Source: AP-15 sp036008325 (lineage in GTDB: Bacteria > Pseudomonadota > Alphaproteobacteria > ATCC43930 > CGMCC-115725). From it: a stretch of 17,027 nucleotides of DNA. Under the pieces are notes generated by a model that had not been told where the DNA came from, ran no database searches, and worked only from the letters and a program-made list of their open reading frames with translations. Position numbers and translations under genes: made by a program. This document shows, piece by piece, positions 1 to 7,618 of the stretch (its first letter is position 1; each line of letters opens with the position of its first letter). The DNA lies in assembly GCA_036008325.1 (NCBI GenBank), contig DASYNW010000192.1, positions 1-17,027 on the forward strand. The letters run 5' to 3'.

Positions 1-438
1 CTGGCGTGCTCCGGGCGCCTCGAACAGGTTGGCCCGCTCGCCAGGCGAAATCCCGACACGCAGCTGGTCATCGATCACCTCGGGCTGCAACAGCCATTCG
101 AGCCGCCGGCGCCAGCGGAGCCGTTCGCCGATCTTCCCAAATTGTTGGCGTTGGCCGCCCATGACAACATCGCCATCAAGATCAGCGGCGCCTGCACGCT
201 GTCGCACGAGCCGTTCCCCTACAAAGACATATGGGACCCGCTCTGCCGCATCTTCGACGCCTTTGGCTTCGATCGCTGCCTATGGGGTACCGATTGGACT
301 CGCGCGGTCGGGTTGCTGACCTATGAGCAAGGCGTCGAAGCGTTTCGCGTCACCGACCGGCTGTCCGAGGGCGAGCGCGCCCTGCTGATGGGCGAGACCC
401 TGGCTCGGGTCTACGACTGGCCGCCGGCAACAGCCTGA
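1..438 (+). CDS. Amidohydrolase family protein, C-terminal part (5' truncated by window edge)
   Basis: The reading frame is open from base 1 and ends at TGA 436-438, so only the last 145 residues are present. They look like the C-terminal half of an amidohydrolase-2 (PF04909, COG3618-like) TIM barrel. VIDHLG supplies a probable metal or substrate His on a late strand, KISG is the usual next strand, and WGTDWTR carries the Asp expected at the metal site near the C-terminus. Enzymes of this family hydrolyse lactones, amides or related bonds, or decarboxylate aromatic acids; the substrate here cannot be told. The N-terminal HxH metal motif would lie left of the window. The gene converges on the minus-strand monooxygenase at 629-1645, with a palindromic repeat between them. 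It is a different protein from the complete amidohydrolase at 14505-15536. Confidence 0.85.
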   Translation: MACSGRLEQVGPLARRNPDTQLVIDHLGLQQPFEPPAPAEPFADLPKLLALAAHDNIAIKISGACTLSHEPFPYKDIWDPLCRIFDAFGFDRCLWGTDWTRAVGLLTYEQGVEAFRVTDRLSEGERALLMGETLARVYDWPPATA

Positions 439-517
439 TCCCCGTTTTCCAGAGCAGGTTTCGATCGGATTAGCGCGATTTGACCCGCCCTCTTACCCCG
501 CCCTTTTGCAGAAAGCG

Positions 518-612
518 GCTGTCATTGCGAGGAGCGCACCGCGCGACGAGGCAATCCCCGCGGGAAAGGTGCCGTCGGCCCGAGATTGCTTCGCTTCGCT
601 CGCAATGACAGC
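518..612. repeat. Palindromic intergenic repeat, GTCATTGCGAGGAGCG type
   Basis: The ends form a perfect 14-bp inverted repeat: GCTGTCATTGCGAG at 518-531 and CTCGCAATGACAGC at 599-612. The interior is also largely self-complementary (gagcgcaccgcgcgacgag against gattgcttcgcttcgctcg). I recall this GTCATTGCGAGGAGCG...GCTTCGCTCGCAATGAC form as a dispersed intergenic element in Bradyrhizobium/Rhodopseudomonas-like genomes; this was not searched. It lies between two convergent genes and could form a long hairpin in either transcript, so it may act as a bidirectional 3' stabiliser or terminator. It encodes no credible protein. Confidence 0.8.
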
Positions 613-628
613 TTGGGACTTGAGATGC

Positions 629-1645
629 TCAGACGGGCTCGTCGGACGCGGCGTTCTTCACCCCGCCGTGCAGCTCGGCGAGGATCTCGAACGAGCGCTT
701 GCGTTTGGCGTGGTCGAAGATGTTGGCCGTGACCATCAGCTCGTCGGCGCCGGTGCGGCGGATGAAATCGTCGAGGCCGCGGCGCACCGTGTCCCTCCCG
801 CCGACCACGGCGCATGAAAGCCCGTCATCAAGGATCGCGCGGGCATAGGGATCGAGCCCGGCCTCGAAATCGGCGACCGGCGCCGGAACCCGGCCGCGCC
901 GGCCGATCCGATTGTTCAGCATCGATTGCTGCAATGACGAGAACAGGAACCGGGCTTCCTCGTCCGAGTCGGCCGCCACCACGGTGATCCCGAGCATGAT
1001 ATTGGGGACGGCGAGCTGCGCCGATAGCCGAAACCGCTCGCGGTAGATCGCCATCGCCGGCATCATCATCGCCGGCGCGAAATGCGAGGCGAAGGCGAAC
1101 GGCAGGCCCAGATAGGCCGCAACCTGCGCGCCATAGAGGCTCGACCCCAAAATCCAGATCGGCACTTCGAGCCCGGCGCCGGGGACCGCCTGCACCGCCT
1201 GGCCGGGCTCGGCCGGCTGGAAATAGCCGATCAGCTCGACCACGTCCTGCGGAAACTCGTCGGCGCCGCCCTGCAGGTTGCGGCGCACGGCCCGCGCGGT
1301 GATCTGGTCCGACCCCGGCGCGCGGCCGAGGCCGAGCTCGACCCGCCCGGGATGGAGTGCGGCGAGGGTCCCGAACTGCTCGGCGATCAACAGCGGAGCA
1401 TGGTTCGGCAGCATAATGCCGCCGGCGCCGATCCGGATCGTGGCGGTGCCGGCCGCGACATGGGCCAGCGCCACCGCGGTCGCCGCACTGGCGATGCCCG
1501 GCAGATTATGGTGCTCGGCCATCCAGTAGCGGCGATAGCCGAGCGCCTCGACATGGCGCGCCAGATCGAGCGAATTGCGCAGCGCCTGCCCGGCGTCGCC
1601 GCCTTCGACAATCGGCGAAAGATCGAGCACCGAGAGCGGAACCAT
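629..1645 (-). CDS. LLM class flavin-dependent oxidoreductase (luciferase-like monooxygenase)
   Basis: A 338-residue protein covering a full bacterial-luciferase-like TIM barrel (PF00296, COG2141), which normally uses reduced FMN or F420 to oxidise small organic compounds. It opens with LSVLDLSPI, and AEHHNLPGIAS follows at about residues 43-53. Glycine-rich HPGRVELGLGRAPGSD is at 98-113. This pattern is typical of the YhbW/MsnO8-like subgroup. The ATG at 1643-1645 starts directly before the conserved first strand, so it is preferred although no strong Shine-Dalgarno precedes it. The weak ribosome site fits translation from a transcript shared with the hyuA-like gene, whose stop lies 90 bp upstream on the same strand. 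Substrate and cofactor cannot be named. It is only distantly similar to the second luciferase-like protein at 4030-5187. Confidence 0.9.
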   Translation of the reverse strand: MVPLSVLDLSPIVEGGDAGQALRNSLDLARHVEALGYRRYWMAEHHNLPGIASAATAVALAHVAAGTATIRIGAGGIMLPNHAPLLIAEQFGTLAALHPGRVELGLGRAPGSDQITARAVRRNLQGGADEFPQDVVELIGYFQPAEPGQAVQAVPGAGLEVPIWILGSSLYGAQVAAYLGLPFAFASHFAPAMMMPAMAIYRERFRLSAQLAVPNIMLGITVVAADSDEEARFLFSSLQQSMLNNRIGRRGRVPAPVADFEAGLDPYARAILDDGLSCAVVGGRDTVRRGLDDFIRRTGADELMVTANIFDHAKRKRSFEILAELHGGVKNAASDEPV

Positions 1646-1735
1646 CAGACCAGCATCGCACCGCGGGCAGCCGGCGAAAAGCCCCGTGCCGGTTCGATTG
1701 TCGAGAAATCTTGCTGCGACGGGCGTCGCGTCGGC

Positions 1736-3817
1736 TCAGTTCGCTCTTCGGGTCAGCTCGATGTAGCCGAAGCGGTCGATGCCGGCGTCGAACAGGCGGG
1801 TGACGAGTGTCGAGGTTTGGTCTTCGACGATGATCGCCGGGCCGGGGATTTGCGCGCCCGGCTTGAGGGCTTGGCGGTCGTGGATCGCGACCAGGATGAA
1901 CTCGCCCGCATCGGGGTCGAAGACCGGACGATGCCGGGCGGGTTCGGGGGTATAGGGAGCGGGTGAGGGCGGCGTGGCGGCGGGTCCGGCGGGGGGTGGG
2001 GCGGAGAGCAGCAATACCCAGCTGAGGAGTTCGACGTCGACGCCGGGGATGATGCGGCTGTAGAGGCGGCGATAGGCGTCTTCAAAGGCGGCGCGCAGGG
2101 TCGCGGCGTCGGCCGCGGCATAAGGTTTGGTCGGCAACGGCACGGCGATCTCGTGGCCCTGGCCGCGATAGCGCATGAAGGCCGAGCGGGTCTCGGTCAA
2201 CCGGGCGTCGGGGGCGCCGCGGCGCACCACCGCTTCGGCTTCCTCGCGCATCGCCGCCAGGAGCGCATTGGCAGCGGCGGAATCGAACGCGTCGAGGCGC
2301 TGCAATCCGGAGCGCACGATCTCGTAGGCGATCGGCGCGCGCAGAAAGCCCACCGCCGAGCCAACCCCGGCTTGGGCCGGCACCAGCACCCGGTCGAGGC
2401 CGAGCTTTTCGGCGAGACGCGCCGCGTGCAAGGGAGCCGCCCCGCCAAACGCGACGAGGGTGCGGCCGCGCGCGTCCTTGCCGCTCTCGATCGCGTGCAC
2501 GCGGGCGGCGTTGGCCATGTTCTCGTCGACGATCTCGCTGACCCCGAGGGCGGCGAGCTCGACCGCGAGGTCTAACGGCTCGGCCACTTCGCGCCGCAGC
2601 GCCGCCGCCGCGGCCGCGCCATCGAGCGCCATGCGGCCGCCGGAAAACCCGGAGGGATCGATGCGGCCGAGCACCAAATCGGCGTCGGTCACGGTCGGCC
2701 CCGTCCCGCCCTGTCCGTAGCAGGCCGGGCCCGGATCGGCCCCGGCGCTGTCCGGCCCGACGGTGATCCGCTGCAGCCGGTCGACCCGTGCCACCGAGCC
2801 GCCGCCGGCGCCGATCTCGACCATCTCGATGACCGGGATACGCAACGGCAGGCCGCTCCCTTTTTTGAAGCGGTAGATGCGCGCGACCTCGAAGCTGCGG
2901 TTGGTCTGCGGCTTCAGATCGTCGATCAGGCAGATCTTGGCGGTGGTGCCGCCCATGTCGTAGGAGAGGACCTTGTCGAGACCGCATTGGCGAGCGATCT
3001 CAGCGGCGAAAATCGCGCCGCCCGCCGGGCCCGATTCGACGAGCCGCACCGGGAAGCGGATCGCGGTCTCGACCGCGGTCAGCCCGCCGCCGGACAGCAT
3101 CAGGAACAGCGGGCAGGCGAACCCCTCGCGGCGCAGCAGGGTTTCGAGGTTGGCGAGGTAATGGCCGATCTGCGGCTGGACATAGGCGTTGGCGCAGGCG
3201 GTCGAGAAGCGCTCGTATTCGCGCATCTCGGGGGAGACCTCGCAGGACAGCGTGATCGGGACCCCGGGCAGATGTTCGGCCAGGATCTCGCCGGCGCGGC
3301 GTTCATGCGCCGGGTTGGTGAAGCTGTGCAGGAAACCGACCGCGACCGCCTCGATCCGCTCGGCCATGAGGCGCTCGCCGAGTGCGGCCACGCCCTCTTC
3401 ATCGAGCGGCACCAGCACCCGCCCCTGCGCGTCGATGCGCTCGCGCACCGGAAAGCGCAGCCGGCGCGGCACCAAGGGCGGCGGCAGGTCGATGTTGACG
3501 TCGTATTGCTCGAAGCGGTTCTCGTGCCGGATCTCGATCGTGTCGCGAAAGCCCTCGGTGGTCACGAGCGCGGTTTTAGCGCCCTTGCGCTCGATCAGCG
3601 CGTTGGTCGCCAGGGTTGTGCCATGGATGATGATCGCGAGGTCGACGGGGGCCAGCGCAGCCTCGCGCAGCACCTCCTGGATCGCGGCGATGACCGCCCG
3701 CTCGGGCGCCTGCGGTGTCGTCAGGATCTTGGCGCTCCACCGCCGCTCGCCCATTTCGAGCGCCACATCGGTAAAGGTGCCGCCGATGTCGACGCCCAAT
3801 CTTGCGCCTTGTGCCAC
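1736..3817 (-). CDS. hyuA: Hydantoinase/oxoprolinase family protein, HyuA (subunit A) type
   Basis: The A-subunit family couples ATP hydrolysis to opening of hydantoin or 5-oxoproline-type rings, or, in acetone/acetophenone carboxylases, to carboxylation. Order of parts: Hydant_A_N with the phosphate-binding VDIGGTFTDV at residues 9-18 and IIHGTTLATNALIERKGAKT near 70-90; the Hydantoinase_A core with LMLSGGGL, ESGPAGGAIFAAE, SYDMGGTTAKI and EIGAGGGSVARVD; then GPDSAGADPGPACYG, VAFGGAAPLHA and a C-terminal domain. I chose the GTG at 3815-3817 (693 residues, normal family length): GAGG lies 8 bases upstream and the conserved domain begins within 10 residues. In-frame ATGs at 3889 and 3928 would add 24 or 37 unconserved residues. 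No B subunit (HyuB) lies on either side, which is unusual. It is divergent from the monooxygenase at 4030 and is followed by the one at 629-1645. Confidence 0.88.
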   Translation of the reverse strand: MAQGARLGVDIGGTFTDVALEMGERRWSAKILTTPQAPERAVIAAIQEVLREAALAPVDLAIIIHGTTLATNALIERKGAKTALVTTEGFRDTIEIRHENRFEQYDVNIDLPPPLVPRRLRFPVRERIDAQGRVLVPLDEEGVAALGERLMAERIEAVAVGFLHSFTNPAHERRAGEILAEHLPGVPITLSCEVSPEMREYERFSTACANAYVQPQIGHYLANLETLLRREGFACPLFLMLSGGGLTAVETAIRFPVRLVESGPAGGAIFAAEIARQCGLDKVLSYDMGGTTAKICLIDDLKPQTNRSFEVARIYRFKKGSGLPLRIPVIEMVEIGAGGGSVARVDRLQRITVGPDSAGADPGPACYGQGGTGPTVTDADLVLGRIDPSGFSGGRMALDGAAAAAALRREVAEPLDLAVELAALGVSEIVDENMANAARVHAIESGKDARGRTLVAFGGAAPLHAARLAEKLGLDRVLVPAQAGVGSAVGFLRAPIAYEIVRSGLQRLDAFDSAAANALLAAMREEAEAVVRRGAPDARLTETRSAFMRYRGQGHEIAVPLPTKPYAAADAATLRAAFEDAYRRLYSRIIPGVDVELLSWVLLLSAPPPAGPAATPPSPAPYTPEPARHRPVFDPDAGEFILVAIHDRQALKPGAQIPGPAIIVEDQTSTLVTRLFDAGIDRFGYIELTRRAN

Positions 3818-4029
3818 CCGATCGCCCTCGTCCCGATTCCGCGCGCGAGTGTTCGGTGCGCTCGGCTGCGCTGTCAACCCGCTCGCCATGGTCAGCTCGC
3901 CGTGAAAGACCCCGGTGTCGCGGGGCATGCGGCGCTGACAGTGCTGGAGGCGGCGGCTATGATCGATCGGGCCGGAGCCCGGCGAAGCGAGGCTCGGCGC
4001 GGCCTGCTAGGCCGGACAGGAGAAGTCGG

Positions 4030-5187
4030 ATGAGGATTGGTCTCTTCTACCAGATTCAAGTCCCCAAGCCCTGGACCGCGTCGAGCGAAAGCCAGCGCAT
4101 CCATGAAGCCCTCGAACAAATCCCCTATGCCGAGCAGCAGGGCTTTGAGAGCGTGTGGTTTTCCGAGCATCACTTTCGCCCGGTGTGGTCGCACAACAGC
4201 GCGCCCGACCTGACCCTGGCCGCGGTCAGCCAGCGCACCAGCCGCATCCGCCTCGGCATCGGCGTCGTCCTCGCCCCGATCCATCACCCGCTGCACGTGG
4301 CCGCGCGGATGGCGACCCTCGACATCTTGAGCCACGGGCGGGTCGATGTCGGTCTCGGCCGCACCGGCTACCCCTATCAGCTGACACCTTATGGGACAAA
4401 TTTGCGGGACACCCGCGGCATGTGGCAGGAATTTGCCGATCTATTGCCGCGGATCTGGACCCAGGAGGAGGTCGCCTATGACGGGACCTACTACCAGATC
4501 CCGCGCCGCGAGGTATTGCCCAAGCCGGTGCAGCGCCCGCACCCGCCGCTGTGGTCGGCCTGCGGCAGCGACGAGACCGCGCGAATGACCGGCAGCCTGG
4601 GGATGGGCGGGCTGTTCGGCAGCGAGGGTGGCCCGGACCGGGTCGGGCAGCTGATGGCGCTCTATCGGCAGGCGCTGCGGACCGCGCCGGCTTCCTTGGG
4701 CAAGCCCGCGTCGGGCAATGGGGCCGCACCCGCTCGGCGCGCCGCGCTGATGACCGCCGGCTATTGCCACGAGGACCCGCAGATCGTCGCCCGACGCGGC
4801 ACCGAGCTCGTCGGCTGGTATCTGGAGCAGCAGCGCGAGCGCGCCCGCCTGGTGTGGCGCGACTATGACCCGAGCACCGTGCCGGCTGATTACCAGGGCT
4901 ATTACGCGCGCGACCAGCGCCTCGCCAGCGGGCCGCATCCGGGCGAGCCCACCCCGCAACAGGTGCGCGAGGAAGGCGCCAAGTTCTGCGTCGGCACGCC
5001 CGCAGAATGCATCCGCTTTCTCGAAATGTACGAAGCCCTCGGGATCGAAGAAGTGTTTCTGCTCTGCGCCATCGGGCCGGCGCAGCACCAGGAGGTGCTG
5101 AATACCATCCGGCTTTTTGGCGAGCAGGTGATCCCGCATTTCCAGGCCAGGCAGCCGCGTGCGGCAGCGGCGCAAGCCTCGGCGTGA
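4030..5187 (+). CDS. LLM class flavin-dependent oxidoreductase (alkanal/limonene monooxygenase-like)
   Basis: A 385-residue luciferase-like monooxygenase (PF00296). The start ATG at 4030 has AGGAGA at 4018-4023 and begins at the first barrel strand, MRIGLFYQ; a longer open frame upstream lacks family similarity. Landmarks are WFSEHHFRP at about 43-51, RIRLGIGVVLAPIHHPL near 72-88, SHGRVDVGLGRTG at 101-113 and KPVQRPHPPLWSA around 170. The C-terminal part includes VGTPAECIRFLEMYEALGIEEVFL, a common ending in this family where a final helix and strand close the barrel. The reaction is probably FMNH2-dependent oxygenation of a small organic substrate, which cannot be specified. A partner flavin reductase is not visible in the window. 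The gene diverges from the hyuA-like gene across a 212-bp spacer likely to carry both promoters. Confidence 0.9.
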   Translation: MRIGLFYQIQVPKPWTASSESQRIHEALEQIPYAEQQGFESVWFSEHHFRPVWSHNSAPDLTLAAVSQRTSRIRLGIGVVLAPIHHPLHVAARMATLDILSHGRVDVGLGRTGYPYQLTPYGTNLRDTRGMWQEFADLLPRIWTQEEVAYDGTYYQIPRREVLPKPVQRPHPPLWSACGSDETARMTGSLGMGGLFGSEGGPDRVGQLMALYRQALRTAPASLGKPASGNGAAPARRAALMTAGYCHEDPQIVARRGTELVGWYLEQQRERARLVWRDYDPSTVPADYQGYYARDQRLASGPHPGEPTPQQVREEGAKFCVGTPAECIRFLEMYEALGIEEVFLLCAIGPAQHQEVLNTIRLFGEQVIPHFQARQPRAAAAQASA

Positions 5188-5271
5188 ATGTCCGAATCGC
5201 ATCGATCCAAGTTAAATCGATTACCTAACGTTAATCCCGCGAAAGCACGCGAAGGAATTGTTGCCCAAAAA

Positions 5272-5390
5272 GGTCATTCCGGGGCGGTCCAAAGGGCCGA
5301 GCCCGGAACCCAAGAACACCCGCATTTGCAATGGGCTTGCCGTCCGGTGTTCGTGGGGTCCAGGTTCGCGGGCTGCGCCCGGAAGACGGC
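5272..5390. repeat. Degenerate palindromic intergenic repeat, GTCATTCCGGGGC type
   Basis: The left end reads GTCATTCCGGGGC at 5273-5285 followed by GAGCCCGGAACCC, a pattern I recall as a dispersed intergenic repeat of Bradyrhizobium-like genomes (not searched). The right half is an imperfect reverse complement: GGAACCCAAGAACACC (5305-5320) pairs with GGTGTTCGTGGGGTCC (5346-5361) at 14 of 16 positions, and GCGCCCGGAAGAC near 5376-5388 mirrors GTCATTCCGGGGC. It sits in the 261-bp gap between the monooxygenase and the dehydratase-like gene. It may end the first transcript or protect its 3' end. Confidence 0.6.
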
Positions 5391-5448
5391 ATTTTGGTAT
5401 TTCTTCACGCGCTCTTTCGCCGAGGTGGCGGGAAATGGAGGGGCGGTC

Positions 5449-6438
5449 ATGCATGTCGGGACCCAGATCAGCCCGCGCGACGACAGCGATTACCGGGTGT
5501 GGGCCCAGCTCGGGGTCACTCATGTTTGCGTCGATCCGCCCGGCAACCCGCATCATTGGAGCCTCGACGACCTCAACCGGCATCGCGAGCACGTCGAGTC
5601 GTTCGGCCTCTCGCTCGACATGGTGCAATTGCCGCTATCGTCTGCGCCCATCGAGGAGCAGCAGAGCCCGCACATCCTGCTGGGCAAGGAGCCCGAGCGC
5701 CAGCGCGAGATCGACAGCATCTGCGCCCTGATCGAGCGGCTCGCCGCGGCCGGCATCCCGGCGGCGAAATACAATCTGACCCTGATCGGCATTCCGCGCA
5801 CCGCGCGCGAACCCGGGCGCGGCGGGTCGCGCAACGCCGCCTTTCGCTGGAGCCTTGCCGATCAGGAGGCGCCCCCGACCGCGGCCGGCCTCGTCTCGGA
5901 AGACGAGAACTGGGAGCGGATCGAGCATTTCCTCGCCGCAATCGTCCCGGTCGCCACCGCGGCCCGGGTGCGCCTCGCCTGCCATCCGCAAGATCCTTAT
6001 ACGCCGCCCGGCTATCGCGGCGTCACCAGCGTGCTCGGCACCGTCGCCGGGATGAAGCGCTTTGTCTCGCTGCACGAGAGCCCCTATCACGGTCTCAATT
6101 TCTGCCAGGGCACGGTCGCCGAGATGCTCGACGACCCGGCCCGCGAGATCTTCGACGCGATCGCCTGGTTCGGCCGGCGCGGCAAACTGTTCAACGTGCA
6201 TTTCCGCAACATCAAGGGCCGCCGGCTCGACTTTATCGAGGCGTTTCCCGACGAGGGCGACATCGACATGGCGCGCGCGCTCGCCGCCTACCGCGATGTC
6301 GGCTACCAATACATGCTGATGCCCGACCATGTGCCGCGGATCGACGGGCGCGACCCTTCGGGCGTGGCGTTCGCCTATTGCTACGGCTACATCCAGGCGC
6401 TGCTCGACGCGCTGGCTCCCCGCCCGGCCGGTGCCTGA
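5449..6438 (+). CDS. Mannonate dehydratase-like TIM-barrel protein (UxuA family, short form)
   Basis: A 329-residue protein with the metal-site motifs of the UxuA family (PF03786, COG1312), which dehydrates D-mannonate to 2-keto-3-deoxygluconate in E. coli. Visible are RLACHPQDP (His179), NFCQGT (Cys219), VHFRNIKG (His251), FPDEGDIDM (268-273) and MPDHVP (Asp293, His294). E. coli UxuA is about 394 residues; this protein lacks most of the insertion that follows the N-terminal strands, so it belongs to a shorter subgroup whose substrate may differ. The ATG at 5449 is chosen for GGAGGGG at 5438-5444 and because residue 1 begins the first strand; the upstream open frame runs through the palindromic repeat. 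The class II aldolase follows 90 bp downstream, which suggests a sugar-acid or hydroxy-acid route, an inference only. No uronate isomerase or oxidoreductase of the classical pathway is present. Confidence 0.8.
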   Translation: MHVGTQISPRDDSDYRVWAQLGVTHVCVDPPGNPHHWSLDDLNRHREHVESFGLSLDMVQLPLSSAPIEEQQSPHILLGKEPERQREIDSICALIERLAAAGIPAAKYNLTLIGIPRTAREPGRGGSRNAAFRWSLADQEAPPTAAGLVSEDENWERIEHFLAAIVPVATAARVRLACHPQDPYTPPGYRGVTSVLGTVAGMKRFVSLHESPYHGLNFCQGTVAEMLDDPAREIFDAIAWFGRRGKLFNVHFRNIKGRRLDFIEAFPDEGDIDMARALAAYRDVGYQYMLMPDHVPRIDGRDPSGVAFAYCYGYIQALLDALAPRPAGA

Positions 6439-6467
6439 GTATCCTTGTTTGCGAGGTATTGGCCGGC

Positions 6468-6505
6468 TTGACAGCGGATCGGGGCGTATACGCCGATTTT
6501 CGGCG
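6468..6505 (+). promoter_or_regulatory. Possible promoter/operator region before the class II aldolase gene
   Basis: In the 90-bp gap a perfect TTGACA (6468-6473) is followed by a perfect 10-bp palindrome GCGTATACGC (6484-6493). Then comes a small hairpin CGCCGA-ttt-TCGGCG (6491-6505). The distance from TTGACA to TATAC is only about 13 bp, too short for a standard sigma-70 spacer. The assignment as promoter is therefore weak, and the palindrome may instead be a repressor site. Confidence 0.25.
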
Positions 6506-6528
6506 TTCGGATCGGATAGGAGAAAGTC

Positions 6529-7302
6529 ATGGCGTCAACGGTAACCGCAATGCCCGCGCCGATGTCGGCCGAGGAATGGCAGACCCGCTGCGACCTCGCC
6601 GCGTGCTACCGCCTCGTTGATCTGTTTGGATGGTCGGACCTGATCAACACCCGGATCACGGCGCGCGTGCCGGGGCAACACGATCGTTTCCTGATCAACC
6701 CCTACGGTCTGCTGTTTGACGAGGTGACCGCGTCGTCGCTGGTCAAGATCGATGTCGAGGGCAACAAGGTCGAGCCTTCGGAATGCGAGGTCAACAGTGG
6801 CGGCTTTGCAATGCCTGGCACGGTGCATATGGCCCGGCCGGAGGTGGCTTGCGTGCTGCACACCCACTCGATTGCCGCCTGCGCCGTGTCGATGCAAAAG
6901 GAGGGGCTGCTGCCGCTCAACCAGCACGCGCTGCAGGTGATCGGCGATGTCGCCTATCACAATTACGAGGGCTCGGCCCGAAGCCCCGAGGAACGCGCGC
7001 GCTTCCTCGCCGATCTCGGCGATCGCCACATCATGGTCCTGCGCAATCACGGTCTGTTGGTCGTCGGGACGAGCATCGCCGCGGCCTTTATCGCGACATA
7101 TCGCATGGAGCGGGCTTGCGTGATGCAGCTTGCCTTCCAGCAATCCGGCGCCGAATTCCACCCGATCGGCGACGCGGTCGTCAGCGCTGCCTATGAGAAT
7201 GCCAGGGTGCGTCTCGCCGGCAGCCGCAATGATCCGGCCAAATTCGAATGGCCGGCGCTGTTGCGCAAGCTCGAACGCATTGACCCATCCTACAAGCAAT
7301 AG
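6529..7302 (+). CDS. Class II aldolase/adducin family protein
   Basis: A 257-residue protein of the zinc-dependent class II aldolase/adducin fold (PF00596). These enzymes cleave or epimerise sugar phosphates, or decarboxylate hydroxy-acids. Two metal-ligand histidines are visible in VLHTHS (His111, His113) and a third in LRNHGLLVVG (His174). FLINPYGLLFDEVTASSLVKID (about 55-76) is the substrate-loop region. The acidic residue that serves as catalytic base in fuculose-phosphate aldolase is not obvious in the PGTVHMARPEV segment, so the chemistry may not be an aldol cleavage. The start is supported by AGGAGA about seven bases before ATG 6529. It follows the mannonate-dehydratase-like gene on the same strand and may share its pathway. 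The substrate is unknown. Confidence 0.88.
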   Translation: MASTVTAMPAPMSAEEWQTRCDLAACYRLVDLFGWSDLINTRITARVPGQHDRFLINPYGLLFDEVTASSLVKIDVEGNKVEPSECEVNSGGFAMPGTVHMARPEVACVLHTHSIAACAVSMQKEGLLPLNQHALQVIGDVAYHNYEGSARSPEERARFLADLGDRHIMVLRNHGLLVVGTSIAAAFIATYRMERACVMQLAFQQSGAEFHPIGDAVVSAAYENARVRLAGSRNDPAKFEWPALLRKLERIDPSYKQ

Positions 7303-7618
7303 CCGGGGACGAGAGAAGTCGAGATCCGGGAATTTCGCATGAGGTGGCGGAGGAGGCGTCCGTTGAACCCAACGCCACCATGGTCCATTAGGGTCGATGG
7401 TTATATCCTATACCATAGAAACAATCGGTCTTTTCGAACTGATCATAGTGCACGACCTTCGCAGTCGGGGCCGAGCAAAGACCCGGTGATCATCGGCTCG
7501 GACGGCCCCGGTTTCTTGACGGCATCGTCTGCTGATCAACCCAGTCGTTCGCCCTGTTCCTGGATGGCGCGGTCGGTTGGCGCCTCTATCCCTTCGGAAG
7601 CGCCTGGCAGGTCATTTG
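7303..7618. other. Gene-free convergent spacer, 316 bp
   Basis: This stretch separates two convergent genes (aldolase plus, SDR minus). No credible coding frame or classical terminator with a T-run is seen. It holds an inverted repeat GGTGGCG (7343-7349) / CGCCACC (7373-7379), a relatively AT-rich patch around 7395-7440, and three TGATCA hexamers at 7440, 7487 and 7533. None can be given a role. Confidence 0.6.

Noticed and set aside
1082..1966. Plus-strand open frame of 294 codons across the monooxygenase and the end of hyuA
   Set aside because: It crosses two well-supported minus-strand genes and their gap and has no domain similarity.
3818..3928. Longer hyuA starts at ATG 3889 or ATG 3928
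   Set aside because: They add 24-37 unconserved residues before the phosphate-binding motif. GTG 3817 has a better-placed GAGG and gives the normal family start.
2987..4033. Long plus-strand open frame (348 codons) antisense to the hyuA-like gene
   Set aside because: It mirrors the hyuA codons, is rich in Arg, Gly and Ala, has no recognisable domain or ribosome site, and is the usual GC-bias shadow.
5188..5448. 87-codon N-terminal extension of the mannonate-dehydratase-like protein
   Set aside because: The frame runs through the palindromic repeat, and the strong GGAGGGG ribosome site sits directly before ATG 5449.
7440..7538. Three TGATCA hexamers spaced 46-47 bp apart
   Set aside because: The sequences between them do not repeat, and three palindromic hexamers in a gap of this size can arise by chance.
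7536..7610. Plus-strand peptide stretch resembling coding sequence (LFLDGAVGWRLYPFG)
   Set aside because: It is bounded upstream by a stop, has no start codon or ribosome site and no family match. It is too short to claim as a gene remnant.
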